Assembly (NCBI GenBank): GCA_963664605.1
Contig: OY761536.1
Span: 2,728,001-2,792,000 of the forward strand
Source: JAHOYW01 sp963664605
GTDB lineage: Bacteria > Verrucomicrobiota > Lentisphaeria > Victivallales > Victivallaceae
Length of the DNA: 64,000 nucleotides
Direction of reading: 5' to 3'
The translations under genes and the position numbers were made by a program. Shown one piece after another: positions 42,057 to 50,771 of this stretch. The first letter of the stretch is position 1. Every line of letters starts with the position of its first letter. Under the pieces are notes generated by a model. It made no database searches. It was given only the letters and a program-made list of their open reading frames with translations, and was not told the origin of the DNA.

Positions 42057-43310
42057 TTATCTGTTCCGGTGGTCTATTACACGTTTTGCTTTACCTTCGC
42101 TGCGCTGTATAGCGCCGGGAGCTACCAGTTTGAGTTTTACGCGCAATCCCAAAACGTTTTCGATAGCATCAATCAAATTATGCTGAAAAGCTTCCAATGA
42201 GCGTACTTTATCTGAAAAAATAGCTTCCGTTATTTCGACATTGACTTCAATACTGTCCATGCCGTTTTCTGAGTCAAGAACGATATTATAATGCGGCAAA
42301 GTCCCCTCTATAGATAATAAAGCCGCTTCGATTTGGGACGGGAATATATTTACCCCCTGAATCGTGAGCATGTCATCACTGCGCGATGAAATACGCTCGA
42401 TCCGGCGCAATGAACGCCCGCATTCGCAGAGGCCGGGAATAATCCGGCTTATATCTCCGGTACGGTAACGGATCAGCGGCATAGCCTGCTTATTCAGAGT
42501 GGTTAATACCAACTCTCCCAGCTCGCCATCCGGCAAAACTTCTCCGCTTTGCTGATCGATTATCTCAGGATAAAACAAATCTTCCAGAATATGCAAGCCG
42601 TTCCGGTATCCGCATTCGATGCCGACTCCCGGACTGATAATTTCCGTCAGTCCGTAAATATCATAAGCCTTGATTGCGCTGCTTTCCTCGATACGCAAAC
42701 GCATTTCCTCGGTCCACAACTCGGAGCCGAATATCCCGATCCTCAACGGCAAGTCACGCAAATCTATACCCATTTCGACAGCAAGCTCAACAATAAAATT
42801 AAAGTAGCTGGGAGTACAGCATATCCCTGTAACCCCGAGTTCCTTCATTATTTTTATCTGCCCCTTGCTGTTATTTCCGTTAGTCGGCACAACTGTCGCT
42901 CCAATTGCCTCCACTCCGTAATGCATGCCAAGCCCGGCGGAATTCTGAATGATATCGCTCCCAGTAACGCCGACGCAAAGCAGGCAGCGTTTCATGGCTT
43001 CAGTCCACATTTTAATATCCGCCTGAGTATACGCGGCAGCAATACCGCCAGAAATCTGCAGGCGCACAAGCTTTTCCTTTGAATCGTCAAGCAATCCGTA
43101 AGGATAATTATTCTGCAAGTCATTTTTTACGGTAAAAGGCAGGGATCTTATATTTTTCAGAGATTTTATATCAGCTGGTTTAAAAGAAATTTCATCAAGG
43201 CTTTTTCTGAAAAACTCAATATTATCATAAGCTTTTTGAACCGTATCTTGAATCCTGGCCAACTGCAAGGCCTTAAGTTCATCCAGTTTCATATAATCCT
43301 GATTCGTCAT
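42057..43310 (-). CDS. paaK: Phenylacetate-CoA ligase-like adenylate-forming enzyme with altered ATP loop
   Basis: A 417-residue protein of the PaaK type. It has GICCTPSYF, YGLTEIISPGVG (A5 motif), YRTGDISRI (A7) and the hinge RSDDMLTIQGVNIFPSQIE. The N-terminal ATP loop, usually SSGTTGxPT, reads ISGGIAAAYTQ and lacks about five residues, including the Thr-Thr-Gly and Lys/Pro positions (about residues 88-95). The hinge and C-terminal lysine region remain. It may be inactive, or bind nucleotide differently, or act on a tethered substrate. PaaK-like proteins in Lentisphaerota often occur without phenylacetate-degradation genes, as here. GGAAAG precedes the ATG. Confidence 0.85.
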   Translation of the reverse strand: MTNQDYMKLDELKALQLARIQDTVQKAYDNIEFFRKSLDEISFKPADIKSLKNIRSLPFTVKNDLQNNYPYGLLDDSKEKLVRLQISGGIAAAYTQADIKMWTEAMKRCLLCVGVTGSDIIQNSAGLGMHYGVEAIGATVVPTNGNNSKGQIKIMKELGVTGICCTPSYFNFIVELAVEMGIDLRDLPLRIGIFGSELWTEEMRLRIEESSAIKAYDIYGLTEIISPGVGIECGYRNGLHILEDLFYPEIIDQQSGEVLPDGELGELVLTTLNKQAMPLIRYRTGDISRIIPGLCECGRSLRRIERISSRSDDMLTIQGVNIFPSQIEAALLSIEGTLPHYNIVLDSENGMDSIEVNVEITEAIFSDKVRSLEAFQHNLIDAIENVLGLRVKLKLVAPGAIQRSEGKAKRVIDHRNR

Positions 43311-43445
43311 TTCTTTCCGTCCATATTGTTTGAAAATTTCTACATTAATCTACTACACCGCGTGAGATATGCAATTCCCTTGCGAACAATATTTACATAA
43401 AGGATTAATACAGAGTACGACAGAAGCAAAACATGGAGGTAAAAA

Positions 43446-43592
43446 ATGAAAGCATTATTTATCGCAATATTCGCAACTTTCGTGTTCGCCCTGATAATAA
43501 TATATCACGACGCACAACGCTCAAAAGCAGAAGAAGCAAAAAATATGCGGATCATAGTCTGCAACGGCACAATAGTACAAATGTCAAAATAA
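43446..43592 (+). CDS. 48-residue single-span membrane peptide
   Basis: TGGAGGT lies 5-6 bases before an ATG that opens 48 codons: a 20-residue hydrophobic helix (LFIAIFATFVFALIIIY), a basic-acidic stretch (HDAQRSKAEEAKNMR) and a strand-like end (IIVCNGTIVQM). It sits alone between two minus-strand genes with intact signals. The perfect ribosome site and sensible topology favour a real small membrane protein of unknown function. Confidence 0.55.
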   Translation: MKALFIAIFATFVFALIIIYHDAQRSKAEEAKNMRIIVCNGTIVQMSK

Positions 43593-43608
43593 TTCGTACT
43601 GTCAGTGC

Positions 43609-45432
43609 CTAGTTAAATGACACTTTGTTTGAATTCAAACTGATTGCGGTATCCAAGTCTCCCCAGTTTAAAATATTAGGCAGGCAGAAACCTATGGATA
43701 ATTCTTTCGCAGTGTCACTGTCGCTAAAGACAAAGCTCTTTGGAGATTTTTCTGTAGAAACAGTAATATCTTCAAGCGCTCCAGCAAAAACAGCCGCTAT
43801 ACCGCATTCTTTGTAACCGAACAATTCAATATCTTCAGCATTCAAGACCTGCCGGCTCCATTTTGCAAGCAGAGCATAGTCACTCGTCCACTCTCCATAT
43901 AAAGTTCTTCCCAACCAAAGCAAGGCACGGCTATAAGTATGGTACGAGTTCAATGCTATTACAAGATCATCACCAGCAGTTTCTCCGCAGACATAAGCAT
44001 CAAAAATAATAATGCCTTTATCAGTATCCGTAAGTTTTGTAAAGTATTCAGAATTAGTTAAGTCTTCCTTGCCGGACGAACTGGCAGCAATAACATAATC
44101 TTTCGAATCGCCTGCCGGTTTGCGTACTAAAACCGGAACCATTCTGCCGCAGACAGTTTCAAGAGCAAAGCTTTCCCAGCCGGACTTATCTGCATATTGA
44201 TGGGTCTTTTCTAATTCCAGTTCTGAAAATTTCAAAATATCTTTCAATTCTGATTTCTTATCACCTGAACTGTTTGAAACATCTTTTAACCCGGAACCTT
44301 TTTTTCTGCAATACTCAGCTATGGAAATAACTTCTGCCGGGCGTTTACCTTTTGGGAACACCATGAGTTTTTCCTCCGGCAGGCATTCAAAAGCTTTTTC
44401 AACTTTCGGTGCGCCATGACCGATGCCTTTCAAGTGCAAGTCGAACCAGCCAAGCATAGCCTCCCGGATTTCCGGCCAGTAACCGTGAGGTTTATTAAAT
44501 ATTTGATACGACAACTGAGAATCTTTTCCATAGGCTTGAAAAACCTTTCTGGCTTCAGCATAAGAACGAAGCATTTCAGAAGGGAAAAATGTAGGATTGG
44601 AATCTCCAAGACAGTTGCATATTTTTAAAGCCCGGGGAGCAACTAAAGCCAGCACCCCGGATTCTTCGGTAAAAGTCAAACCGTTAGGCAAACATTCACA
44701 GATGCAGTTTGACCCCATGATGTAAGACTCGAAAGTACCGACACTAACCACAGGAACCGCAGCCGCAATACGCTCATCCATAGCAGAGAGCCACATAGTC
44801 TGATTGCCGCCGCCGCTGGCTCCGGTTGCTCCAATCCTGCCGGAATCGACATTTTCCAAAGCGCACAGGACATCAACCGCGCGCATATTGTCTACAATCT
44901 GCGCTCCCATCAGGCTTTCGCCTATATTGAATAATGCTCCGCCAAGTCCGGCCCCATGATACTCAAATTCACCATGTATAGTGGAGCGTTCTCCAGATCC
45001 CCAGGCATCCACCAGCAAGCATACATAACCATTTTTCGCCAGAGAATGGCCTCTGCTCTGCACTCTTTCAGCCAGGCGTCCCTGGGACCAATGGCCATGC
45101 ATACCGACCACGCCGGGAAACGGCCCGTCACCATCTGGAATATAAAGATTGCCGGTTACATATAAACCGGGACGGCTTTGGAAATATACATTCTGAATAA
45201 GATAACCGTCCATTTGGATTTCAGCGCTTACACGCAAATCCAGATCCAAAGAGTTATCATAGCGCACACCGAGGTTATTCCATATATTCTCGCAAAGTTT
45301 TTTACGACATTTGTGCCATGCTTCTAAATTATCAGGAAGCTGATGGATACGGAAAAGTTTTGCGGCTTCATTCTTTAGATCATTCTCAATATAATTTGCG
45401 AAAGGTTCTGACCAGACCTGCGGGATATGCAT
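43609..45432 (-). CDS. Acetylxylan-esterase/dipeptidase-like alpha/beta hydrolase
   Basis: A 607-residue protein with an alpha/beta-hydrolase fold in its first 350 residues. The nucleophile elbow is GASGGG near residue 205, GMHGHW the oxyanion region, and HGYWPEIREAM carries a probable catalytic His. The remainder is a second, degenerate domain. There is no signal peptide. Large two-domain proteins of this kind in polysaccharide-degrading PVC bacteria de-esterify sugars or cleave small peptides; the substrate is not determined. The ribosome site is weak. Monocistronic, with only hairpins in the gap to the PEGA gene. Confidence 0.8.
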   Translation of the reverse strand: MHIPQVWSEPFANYIENDLKNEAAKLFRIHQLPDNLEAWHKCRKKLCENIWNNLGVRYDNSLDLDLRVSAEIQMDGYLIQNVYFQSRPGLYVTGNLYIPDGDGPFPGVVGMHGHWSQGRLAERVQSRGHSLAKNGYVCLLVDAWGSGERSTIHGEFEYHGAGLGGALFNIGESLMGAQIVDNMRAVDVLCALENVDSGRIGATGASGGGNQTMWLSAMDERIAAAVPVVSVGTFESYIMGSNCICECLPNGLTFTEESGVLALVAPRALKICNCLGDSNPTFFPSEMLRSYAEARKVFQAYGKDSQLSYQIFNKPHGYWPEIREAMLGWFDLHLKGIGHGAPKVEKAFECLPEEKLMVFPKGKRPAEVISIAEYCRKKGSGLKDVSNSSGDKKSELKDILKFSELELEKTHQYADKSGWESFALETVCGRMVPVLVRKPAGDSKDYVIAASSSGKEDLTNSEYFTKLTDTDKGIIIFDAYVCGETAGDDLVIALNSYHTYSRALLWLGRTLYGEWTSDYALLAKWSRQVLNAEDIELFGYKECGIAAVFAGALEDITVSTEKSPKSFVFSDSDTAKELSIGFCLPNILNWGDLDTAISLNSNKVSFN

Positions 45433-45584
45433 AATAATAATTCCATTGTTAAATAAATTTACAAAGCTTCTATATTATAAACATGAAGATAATAAAATCA
45501 ACCGTCATGGTGATTATTATTTATTTTTCTCAAGAAAATACTACATGAAGAAAACTTTTTTAAAACTGGCAAAATATTAAGCTG

Positions 45585-45608
45585 CCGTGGTGCGGAAAGC
45601 ACCTGCGG
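45585..45608 (-). terminator. Possible terminator hairpin after the PEGA/Tad operon
   Basis: CCG-T-GGTGC, a GGAAA loop and GCACC-TG-CGG form an 8-bp interrupted stem (45585-45608), ten bases beyond the PEGA gene stop. On the minus strand the following bases are only moderately U-rich; the plus strand has a better T-run. Direction therefore uncertain. Confidence 0.35.
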
Positions 45609-45617
45609 TTATTTTTA

Positions 45618-46958
45618 TCATATGTCTTGTTCGGTCAGAGGGCGAACGAAGTCTATTTCTGAAACATCCTTCCGTATTTTGACTCCCGGCTCAGGGCTGT
45701 AGATAATGTATTTCTTATTTTTTTCATAAAGAAGTACATTTATTTGTGGTTCGTTCTTCACCTTGAGTACCGAATTAGCAATCCATACGTTTATCGGTTT
45801 AGGGCGGGTTATTTTGGCTTTCCTCACAGTTATCCGGAACTTTTTAGTCGGCGGCTGCATGCGTTTATGAGCCAGCATTATCTGATATTTTCCAGCTTGA
45901 AGATTCCTTATATGGATCACTTTTGACAGGTCTTTACTTTCCCCTTGAACGGTCATGCTGTGTTTTTTGCCATTGATATAAACCGTTACTCCAGGAGGAT
46001 TGACAATCAAGTCAATTCCGCCAGTATTGCGCAGCATTGTAAATTGAACGATATTCTCTTTACCGGCAGTGACATATGCATCACGGCTTATACTGTCAAA
46101 ACCACTTTTCTCAAGTCTTATCTTATATGGTTTTCCTTCCGTAGTTGCCTGCAAATCAGGAACTTTCAACGGAGTTCTGCCATAAGCTCTGTCGTTTATA
46201 TAAACCAATGCTCCTGGAGGCTTACTGTGAAAAACCAAAGTACCAGGCAGACGAATCATAGTAATTTTTTTAGTTGTCTGTTTGTCGCGTACTATATTTA
46301 CCGTTGCTTTTACATCAGCAAAACCGGTCAAAGCAACTTTTATTTTATGTTCCCCTTCCTGCAAATCAATACGGAACGGTGTCAATCCGGAAACTTTACC
46401 GTTAATATACACTCTTGCTTTAGGGGGATCAGTTGTAAGAACAAGCTTTCCTATATCAGAATCAAGGGACACGCTCACTTTTTTAGGGCGCATATCGTTA
46501 ATGCTCCACTTAACCACTCTTGGCGCGCGGTTTATATGATCCACCTGTGCAGAATATTCTCCAGGTTTCAAGTCAGTCAATACCAGAGGAGTAAGCCCCT
46601 GTACTTTTTCGTTCATCGTAACTTTAGCGCCGGAAGGATTGCTTGTAATAAGCACAGAACCTTTTACGGGGGGCAGGTTAAGAGTTAAGCTTGTTTTTTT
46701 ATTAGCCTTGATTTTAACATATTGCCATGCAGATTGATAATTTTCTTTACTCATTTTTATCAGATAAGTTCCCGGCGGCGGATGAACAGTAAGAGGAGTC
46801 TGATTATTCAGTTTCTGTTTGGAATTTAAAATCACAGTAGCTCCCTGAGGTCTGGAATTCAACACTAATTCCCCTTTACGGCTCTTAGGTTTTTCCGGTG
46901 CACAAGCGCCAGTGAGCAGAAGTCCCAGGCCTACTATTATTAATAGATATGTTCTCAT
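45618..46958 (-). CDS. Lipoprotein with tandem PEGA domains
   Basis: A 446-residue lipoprotein with a signal ending LTGAC. The mature part contains about five or six PEGA repeats, each with the pattern G-x-hydrophobic strand, P-x-GA-V-xINx-K, TPL and L-x-x-G-x-Y (for example SNPSGAKVTMNEKVQGLTPL). PEGA domains are small beta-sandwiches seen in S-layer and cell-surface proteins. The protein is probably on the periplasmic or outer face. It overlaps the FHA gene by ATGA and is the last gene of the Tad block, suggesting a surface role with the pilus. Confidence 0.9.
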   Translation of the reverse strand: MRTYLLIIVGLGLLLTGACAPEKPKSRKGELVLNSRPQGATVILNSKQKLNNQTPLTVHPPPGTYLIKMSKENYQSAWQYVKIKANKKTSLTLNLPPVKGSVLITSNPSGAKVTMNEKVQGLTPLVLTDLKPGEYSAQVDHINRAPRVVKWSINDMRPKKVSVSLDSDIGKLVLTTDPPKARVYINGKVSGLTPFRIDLQEGEHKIKVALTGFADVKATVNIVRDKQTTKKITMIRLPGTLVFHSKPPGALVYINDRAYGRTPLKVPDLQATTEGKPYKIRLEKSGFDSISRDAYVTAGKENIVQFTMLRNTGGIDLIVNPPGVTVYINGKKHSMTVQGESKDLSKVIHIRNLQAGKYQIMLAHKRMQPPTKKFRITVRKAKITRPKPINVWIANSVLKVKNEPQINVLLYEKNKKYIIYSPEPGVKIRKDVSEIDFVRPLTEQDI

Positions 46959-48538
46959 CGTTTCTTTCTCATTTTAAGTGTTTCTGAAAGCCTGGTTATC
47001 CTTATTCTCGCCCACTTTTTAGCTTTTGAGCCTTCAGGCGCCAACTGGAGCATTTCATTCAGGACTTCAATCGCGTCTTTAAGTTTATCAAGACGCTCCA
47101 GGCGTTCGACTTCATATTTAAATTCATCCCAGAGTTTTTTCCGCATAGCCTTGACTTCCGCATAGCGTTTTTTGGCTACGTCCCACTCTTTGGGTTTTGG
47201 CGTGAACTGGTTCAAATAGTCAATAGTAATTTTGTATCGCCGCTCCGCCGCCAGCAAATTAGCGGTTTGAGCTTTGCGGTTGGCATAGTATTCCTCAGCT
47301 TTTACAAAACTTTCCTTTCCCCGCCGCATCAGTTCTTCCGGGGTCATCGCAAAAGTCATCAAGTCGTAGGCATCCGCAAATTCATTAATTGCGTCCTCAA
47401 TATCCTCAAAAGACGTCGGCGCTGAATTATTTTGAATAGTAATCGAATTTATCTTATTGTCAAGAGCTATAGTCATTTCTCTTGTTTCATCAAGATTGTT
47501 GACCGCAGAGCCTTTTGATACAGGGTGCAGATCCATAAATCCGGTTCCTTCAACAGCCTTTTTTAAAGCTTTTAGAAGTTCCGGTTTAATTTCCTTGATA
47601 GTTTCATTACGATGCCGGTCAGACTTCAAGTCATCAATAGTAAATTTAGCGCTATTATTCTCAACCAGGACAGAAAACCTGAACACATTCCCCTTGGTGA
47701 TTTTAGTTTTTACATAATAAAGAACGAGAGGTATCTTTACATTTTTGCTGACAGCAACAGCGTGATCTTTCTTTATTTCCCCGTTGGAATTCAGAAACCA
47801 TATAACAAAGGCAACAACCCCAAGTAAAAGGACCAAATAAAACATGACATTAAAGAGATGTTTTTTGGCGGCTGGTTCAGAGTTTTTATTATCAGGTTTG
47901 ATTTTTTTACCTTTTTCTCCAAAAATATTATCCGCACTTACCGATAATTCTTTAGCTGTCATCTCAGGGGTATTATCTGCTTCAGAGCCCTGTCCGGACT
48001 TAGATTTTTCAGCCGTGGCTTTATTAGGTTTTACTGTTTCAATAACCGGTTTGGGATCACTGTCTTTCATATCTGGTTCCGGTGCTTTTTTCGGCATCGG
48101 CTGAAAAACTATTTTTTTTACAGTAGGAGTACTGTTCTTTGCTGAAACCGGTTCAATAACCGGGCTTTCAGCAATATCAGGCTTTTGTTCCTTCATAGGC
48201 TGGATAATAGGTATTTCTCCAGTTTTTGCTTCTGTTCCTGCCTGCTTAAGGTCTTCATCTATACGGAAACATTGATCTCCAAGAGTGATAGTATCCCCGT
48301 TCTGCAAAAGTTTTTCCGCTTTAATTAATTTGTCATTGACTTTACAGCCATTCAAACTATCCAAATCCTCAAGCAGCCAGCTTTCATCAGGTTGCTTAAA
48401 CAATTTAGCATGGTAACGCGAAACCCCTTCGGTTTCAACAACTATATCGTTATTAAGTTCTCTGCCGATACTGACTTCATCGCCTGTCAACTCGAACTCT
48501 TCGCCTTTGCGCAGGCCATTCAAAAAATATATTTTCAT
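46955..48538 (-). CDS. FHA-domain membrane protein
   Basis: A 527-residue protein. Residues 20-90 are a canonical FHA domain (VSIGRELNNDIV, VSRYHAKL, SLNGCKVND), which recognises phosphothreonine. A long Pro/Lys-rich linker reaches a membrane span (VMFYLVLLLGVVAFVIWFL) near 240, then a domain outside the membrane with a helical, TPR-like end (about 400-527). It would link a phosphorylated cytosolic partner to the cell envelope. It overlaps the genes on both sides by four bases, so translation is coupled. The nearby Ser/Thr kinase is the obvious source of its ligand. Confidence 0.9.
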   Translation of the reverse strand: MKIYFLNGLRKGEEFELTGDEVSIGRELNNDIVVETEGVSRYHAKLFKQPDESWLLEDLDSLNGCKVNDKLIKAEKLLQNGDTITLGDQCFRIDEDLKQAGTEAKTGEIPIIQPMKEQKPDIAESPVIEPVSAKNSTPTVKKIVFQPMPKKAPEPDMKDSDPKPVIETVKPNKATAEKSKSGQGSEADNTPEMTAKELSVSADNIFGEKGKKIKPDNKNSEPAAKKHLFNVMFYLVLLLGVVAFVIWFLNSNGEIKKDHAVAVSKNVKIPLVLYYVKTKITKGNVFRFSVLVENNSAKFTIDDLKSDRHRNETIKEIKPELLKALKKAVEGTGFMDLHPVSKGSAVNNLDETREMTIALDNKINSITIQNNSAPTSFEDIEDAINEFADAYDLMTFAMTPEELMRRGKESFVKAEEYYANRKAQTANLLAAERRYKITIDYLNQFTPKPKEWDVAKKRYAEVKAMRKKLWDEFKYEVERLERLDKLKDAIEVLNEMLQLAPEGSKAKKWARIRITRLSETLKMRKKR

Positions 48539-48969
48539 TTATCACTCGCTTTATAATGCACTATTGATTCCAGTTCTTGAACCATACCATTCCCGGCTGC
48601 CTGTGTGGATAACTCGGGGACAGATTCTTCTGAAACATTAATTACATGTCCCATTTCCGTTCCGCTATGTTCAATAACGCCTTCCGGCAACTCAATAGTA
48701 GTTACAGCCTTAGGGCAACGCACAGCGATACGCCAGCGTGCAAGATTTTTCCTTAAACCAACCACTTTATTTTCAGCATCAATAAAAATAACATCTATTT
48801 TCTGTCCCATAAAGCAGGTGTGGATTGCATTACATCTGGTAAACACCATTGCGTCGAACTCTGCCTCATAAAATTTTCTGCCGATCATCCCGCGCATTCT
48901 GTCACAAAAGCCAACAGCAAAAAACGGACTACGGGCAATATAGCTTTTATTTGTTAAATTTGCAATCAT
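48535..48969 (-). CDS. DUF192-family protein
   Basis: A 144-residue protein of DUF192: CDRMRGMIGRKFYEAE, the strongly conserved MVFTRCNAIHTCFMGQKIDVIFID and a closing ELPEGVIEHSGTEMGHVI. Most DUF192 proteins are exported; this one lacks a signal peptide. Function unknown; DUF192 genes occur in archaea and many bacteria and are often beside pilus or secretion genes. It overlaps the FHA gene and starts 9 bases after the TadC-like gene. Its place inside the Tad operon suggests it belongs to that machine. Confidence 0.85.
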   Translation of the reverse strand: MIANLTNKSYIARSPFFAVGFCDRMRGMIGRKFYEAEFDAMVFTRCNAIHTCFMGQKIDVIFIDAENKVVGLRKNLARWRIAVRCPKAVTTIELPEGVIEHSGTEMGHVINVSEESVPELSTQAAGNGMVQELESIVHYKASDK

Positions 48970-48978
48970 TAAAAATCC

Positions 48979-49863
48979 TTAAAAAATTAAAGTTTTAAAT
49001 GCCTGCAATATTATAGGCACTACCAGAATAATAACCACCGCTGGAAAAATGAACAAAGCAAGTGGAAGCACTATCTTGACCGGCGCTTCACCCGCTTTCT
49101 TCTCCGCACGGGAAAAACGTTTATCTCTGAGCATATCACCTTGAATAGTCAGTAATTCACCAATACTCACCCCCAATTCTTCAGCCTGAATAATCGAATT
49201 GAGCACCGTTGACAAATCCGGCTGCCCTACCCTGGACGACAGGTCCCGTAATGCCTGGGCGCGTTTTTTGCCCAGTTTGATTTCATGAAAAGTACGGCTT
49301 AGTTCCTCATTTAAAGCATCCATCTTCCGCCGTTGAATAATATCACGCAGAGATGCCAGGAAATCTTTTCCTGCCTGTACAGATAAAGTCAGCAAGTCAA
49401 GCACATTAGGCAGGGCGCTGAGAATTTCAGCATGTCTGCTCTGAATAACCTTGCGCAGCCATACTCCGGGATAAAGCACCATGATAATCTGAATAATCAT
49501 TCCTACAAGCGCCCGTTGTTGAGGAATACATATTATCAATACAATTGCACCGAATATGCCGAGAATTATCCGCATTGAGATAAAATCCACCGCGTCAATC
49601 GTATCGCCATATCCAGCCATCAATAATTGTTTGTCTGTTTGTTCACGCAGCGCACTAAAACTTGAATTGCGCGCGATAAAGCGGACATTAGGAACAAAAA
49701 GCAGCGCCAGCGTAAATAAGATCGGAAGTCTTTTGCGTGCTTCGGCGCTGATATCTTTTTCTATAGTCAGCTGTTGAAACATCTTCAAAGCGACGAACAG
49801 GAAGAGGCATGCTGATATTCCCGCGCAAACCGCAGGAGTTAACGGGTGCATCAATATCGCCAT
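48979..49863 (-). CDS. tadC: TadC-type pilus platform protein (type II secretion F family)
   Basis: About 294 residues with membrane spans at each end and a cytosolic T2SF domain between (IQSRHAEILSALPNVLDLLTL, LTIQGDMLRDKRFSRAEKKA). It forms the inner-membrane platform with TadB on which the CpaF ATPase works. The ATG at 49863 has AGGG about 10 bases upstream; longer frames reaching back into the TadB gene are unlikely. Confidence 0.88.
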   Translation of the reverse strand: MAILMHPLTPAVCAGISACLFLFVALKMFQQLTIEKDISAEARKRLPILFTLALLFVPNVRFIARNSSFSALREQTDKQLLMAGYGDTIDAVDFISMRIILGIFGAIVLIICIPQQRALVGMIIQIIMVLYPGVWLRKVIQSRHAEILSALPNVLDLLTLSVQAGKDFLASLRDIIQRRKMDALNEELSRTFHEIKLGKKRAQALRDLSSRVGQPDLSTVLNSIIQAEELGVSIGELLTIQGDMLRDKRFSRAEKKAGEAPVKIVLPLALFIFPAVVIILVVPIILQAFKTLIF

Positions 49864-49874
49864 TCTTATTTCCC

Positions 49875-50771
49875 TTATACTTTGATTGAAGTTATTTTCT
49901 TTATTGCTAAAAATCCGGCAATAACCAGTATCAACGCAACTACACAACTGATAATACCGATCACTGATTCAAAAAACGCCGCCATAGCGTCAGGAACAAT
50001 ATACGACATCATAAACATTAGCGCAAAAGGCATGATCCCGATAACAATCGCCTGCATCCGCCCCTGAGCAGTCAAAGCGCTGATTTTACGGTGTATTCGT
50101 AAGCGTTCACGAATAACCGCAGCCAAACGTTCCAGCACCGAAGTCAATTCTCCGCCAGTCTGCCGCGCTGTTATTATAGCCACAGCCACAAGTTCAAAAT
50201 CGTCACTTTCAATACGCTTACACATGTTATTTAAAGCAGTTTCCAAAGGAACTCCCAGACGCAGTTCCTGAACCAGCAAGCGAAATTCAATAGATATTGG
50301 AGCACGATTTTCGTCAGCAATCGACTCTAATGCCTGATTTATACTGAATCCGGCTTTCAGGGAGCTGCTCATACCGCCAAGGGCATCTTCGAGCTGTTCA
50401 TTGAATTTAGCTAAACGCCTTATTCGCAAATATCTCAGGATAAGGCGAGGAGCAGGAAAAGTTCCCACCGCGACGATCGATCCCAGTCCGATAGCCTTTA
50501 TCCATGAAAAACCACTACTGGTCATGCCGAAAATAATTACCGTCATAATACAGCAGAAAGCACTGATTGCCATGCTTAAATCAAATATTCTCCCGGCAGG
50601 CATCTGCAGGAGAACATCATCCAATTCCACAGCCGCCTCTTTTAAGTACCGCTCTTTGTAACGAGTGGAAATATAAATAAAAGAATCAATTATGACCAAA
50701 GTCGCCAACGTAACCGCGATCATCGCGCAAACACTCGGAGCCCAGGTACTGTTTATCAGGACAGGGTTCAA
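49875..50771 (-). CDS. tadB: TadB-type pilus platform protein
   Basis: A 298-residue membrane protein with two N-terminal spans, a T2SF domain (SLKAGFSINQALESIADE, IITARQTGGELTSVLERLA) and two C-terminal spans. It pairs with TadC. The start is TTG, overlapping the stop of the CpaF gene (TTGA) and preceded by GGAGG at 6 bases; no ATG is near. Tight overlap implies coupled translation. Confidence 0.9.
   Translation of the reverse strand: MNPVLINSTWAPSVCAMIAVTLATLVIIDSFIYISTRYKERYLKEAAVELDDVLLQMPAGRIFDLSMAISAFCCIMTVIIFGMTSSGFSWIKAIGLGSIVAVGTFPAPRLILRYLRIRRLAKFNEQLEDALGGMSSSLKAGFSINQALESIADENRAPISIEFRLLVQELRLGVPLETALNNMCKRIESDDFELVAVAIITARQTGGELTSVLERLAAVIRERLRIHRKISALTAQGRMQAIVIGIMPFALMFMMSYIVPDAMAAFFESVIGIISCVVALILVIAGFLAIKKITSIKV

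Noticed and set aside
45482..45547. 21-codon frame with a hydrophobic stretch before the hydrolase gene
   Set aside because: No ribosome site and the DNA is mainly an AT-rich inverted repeat.
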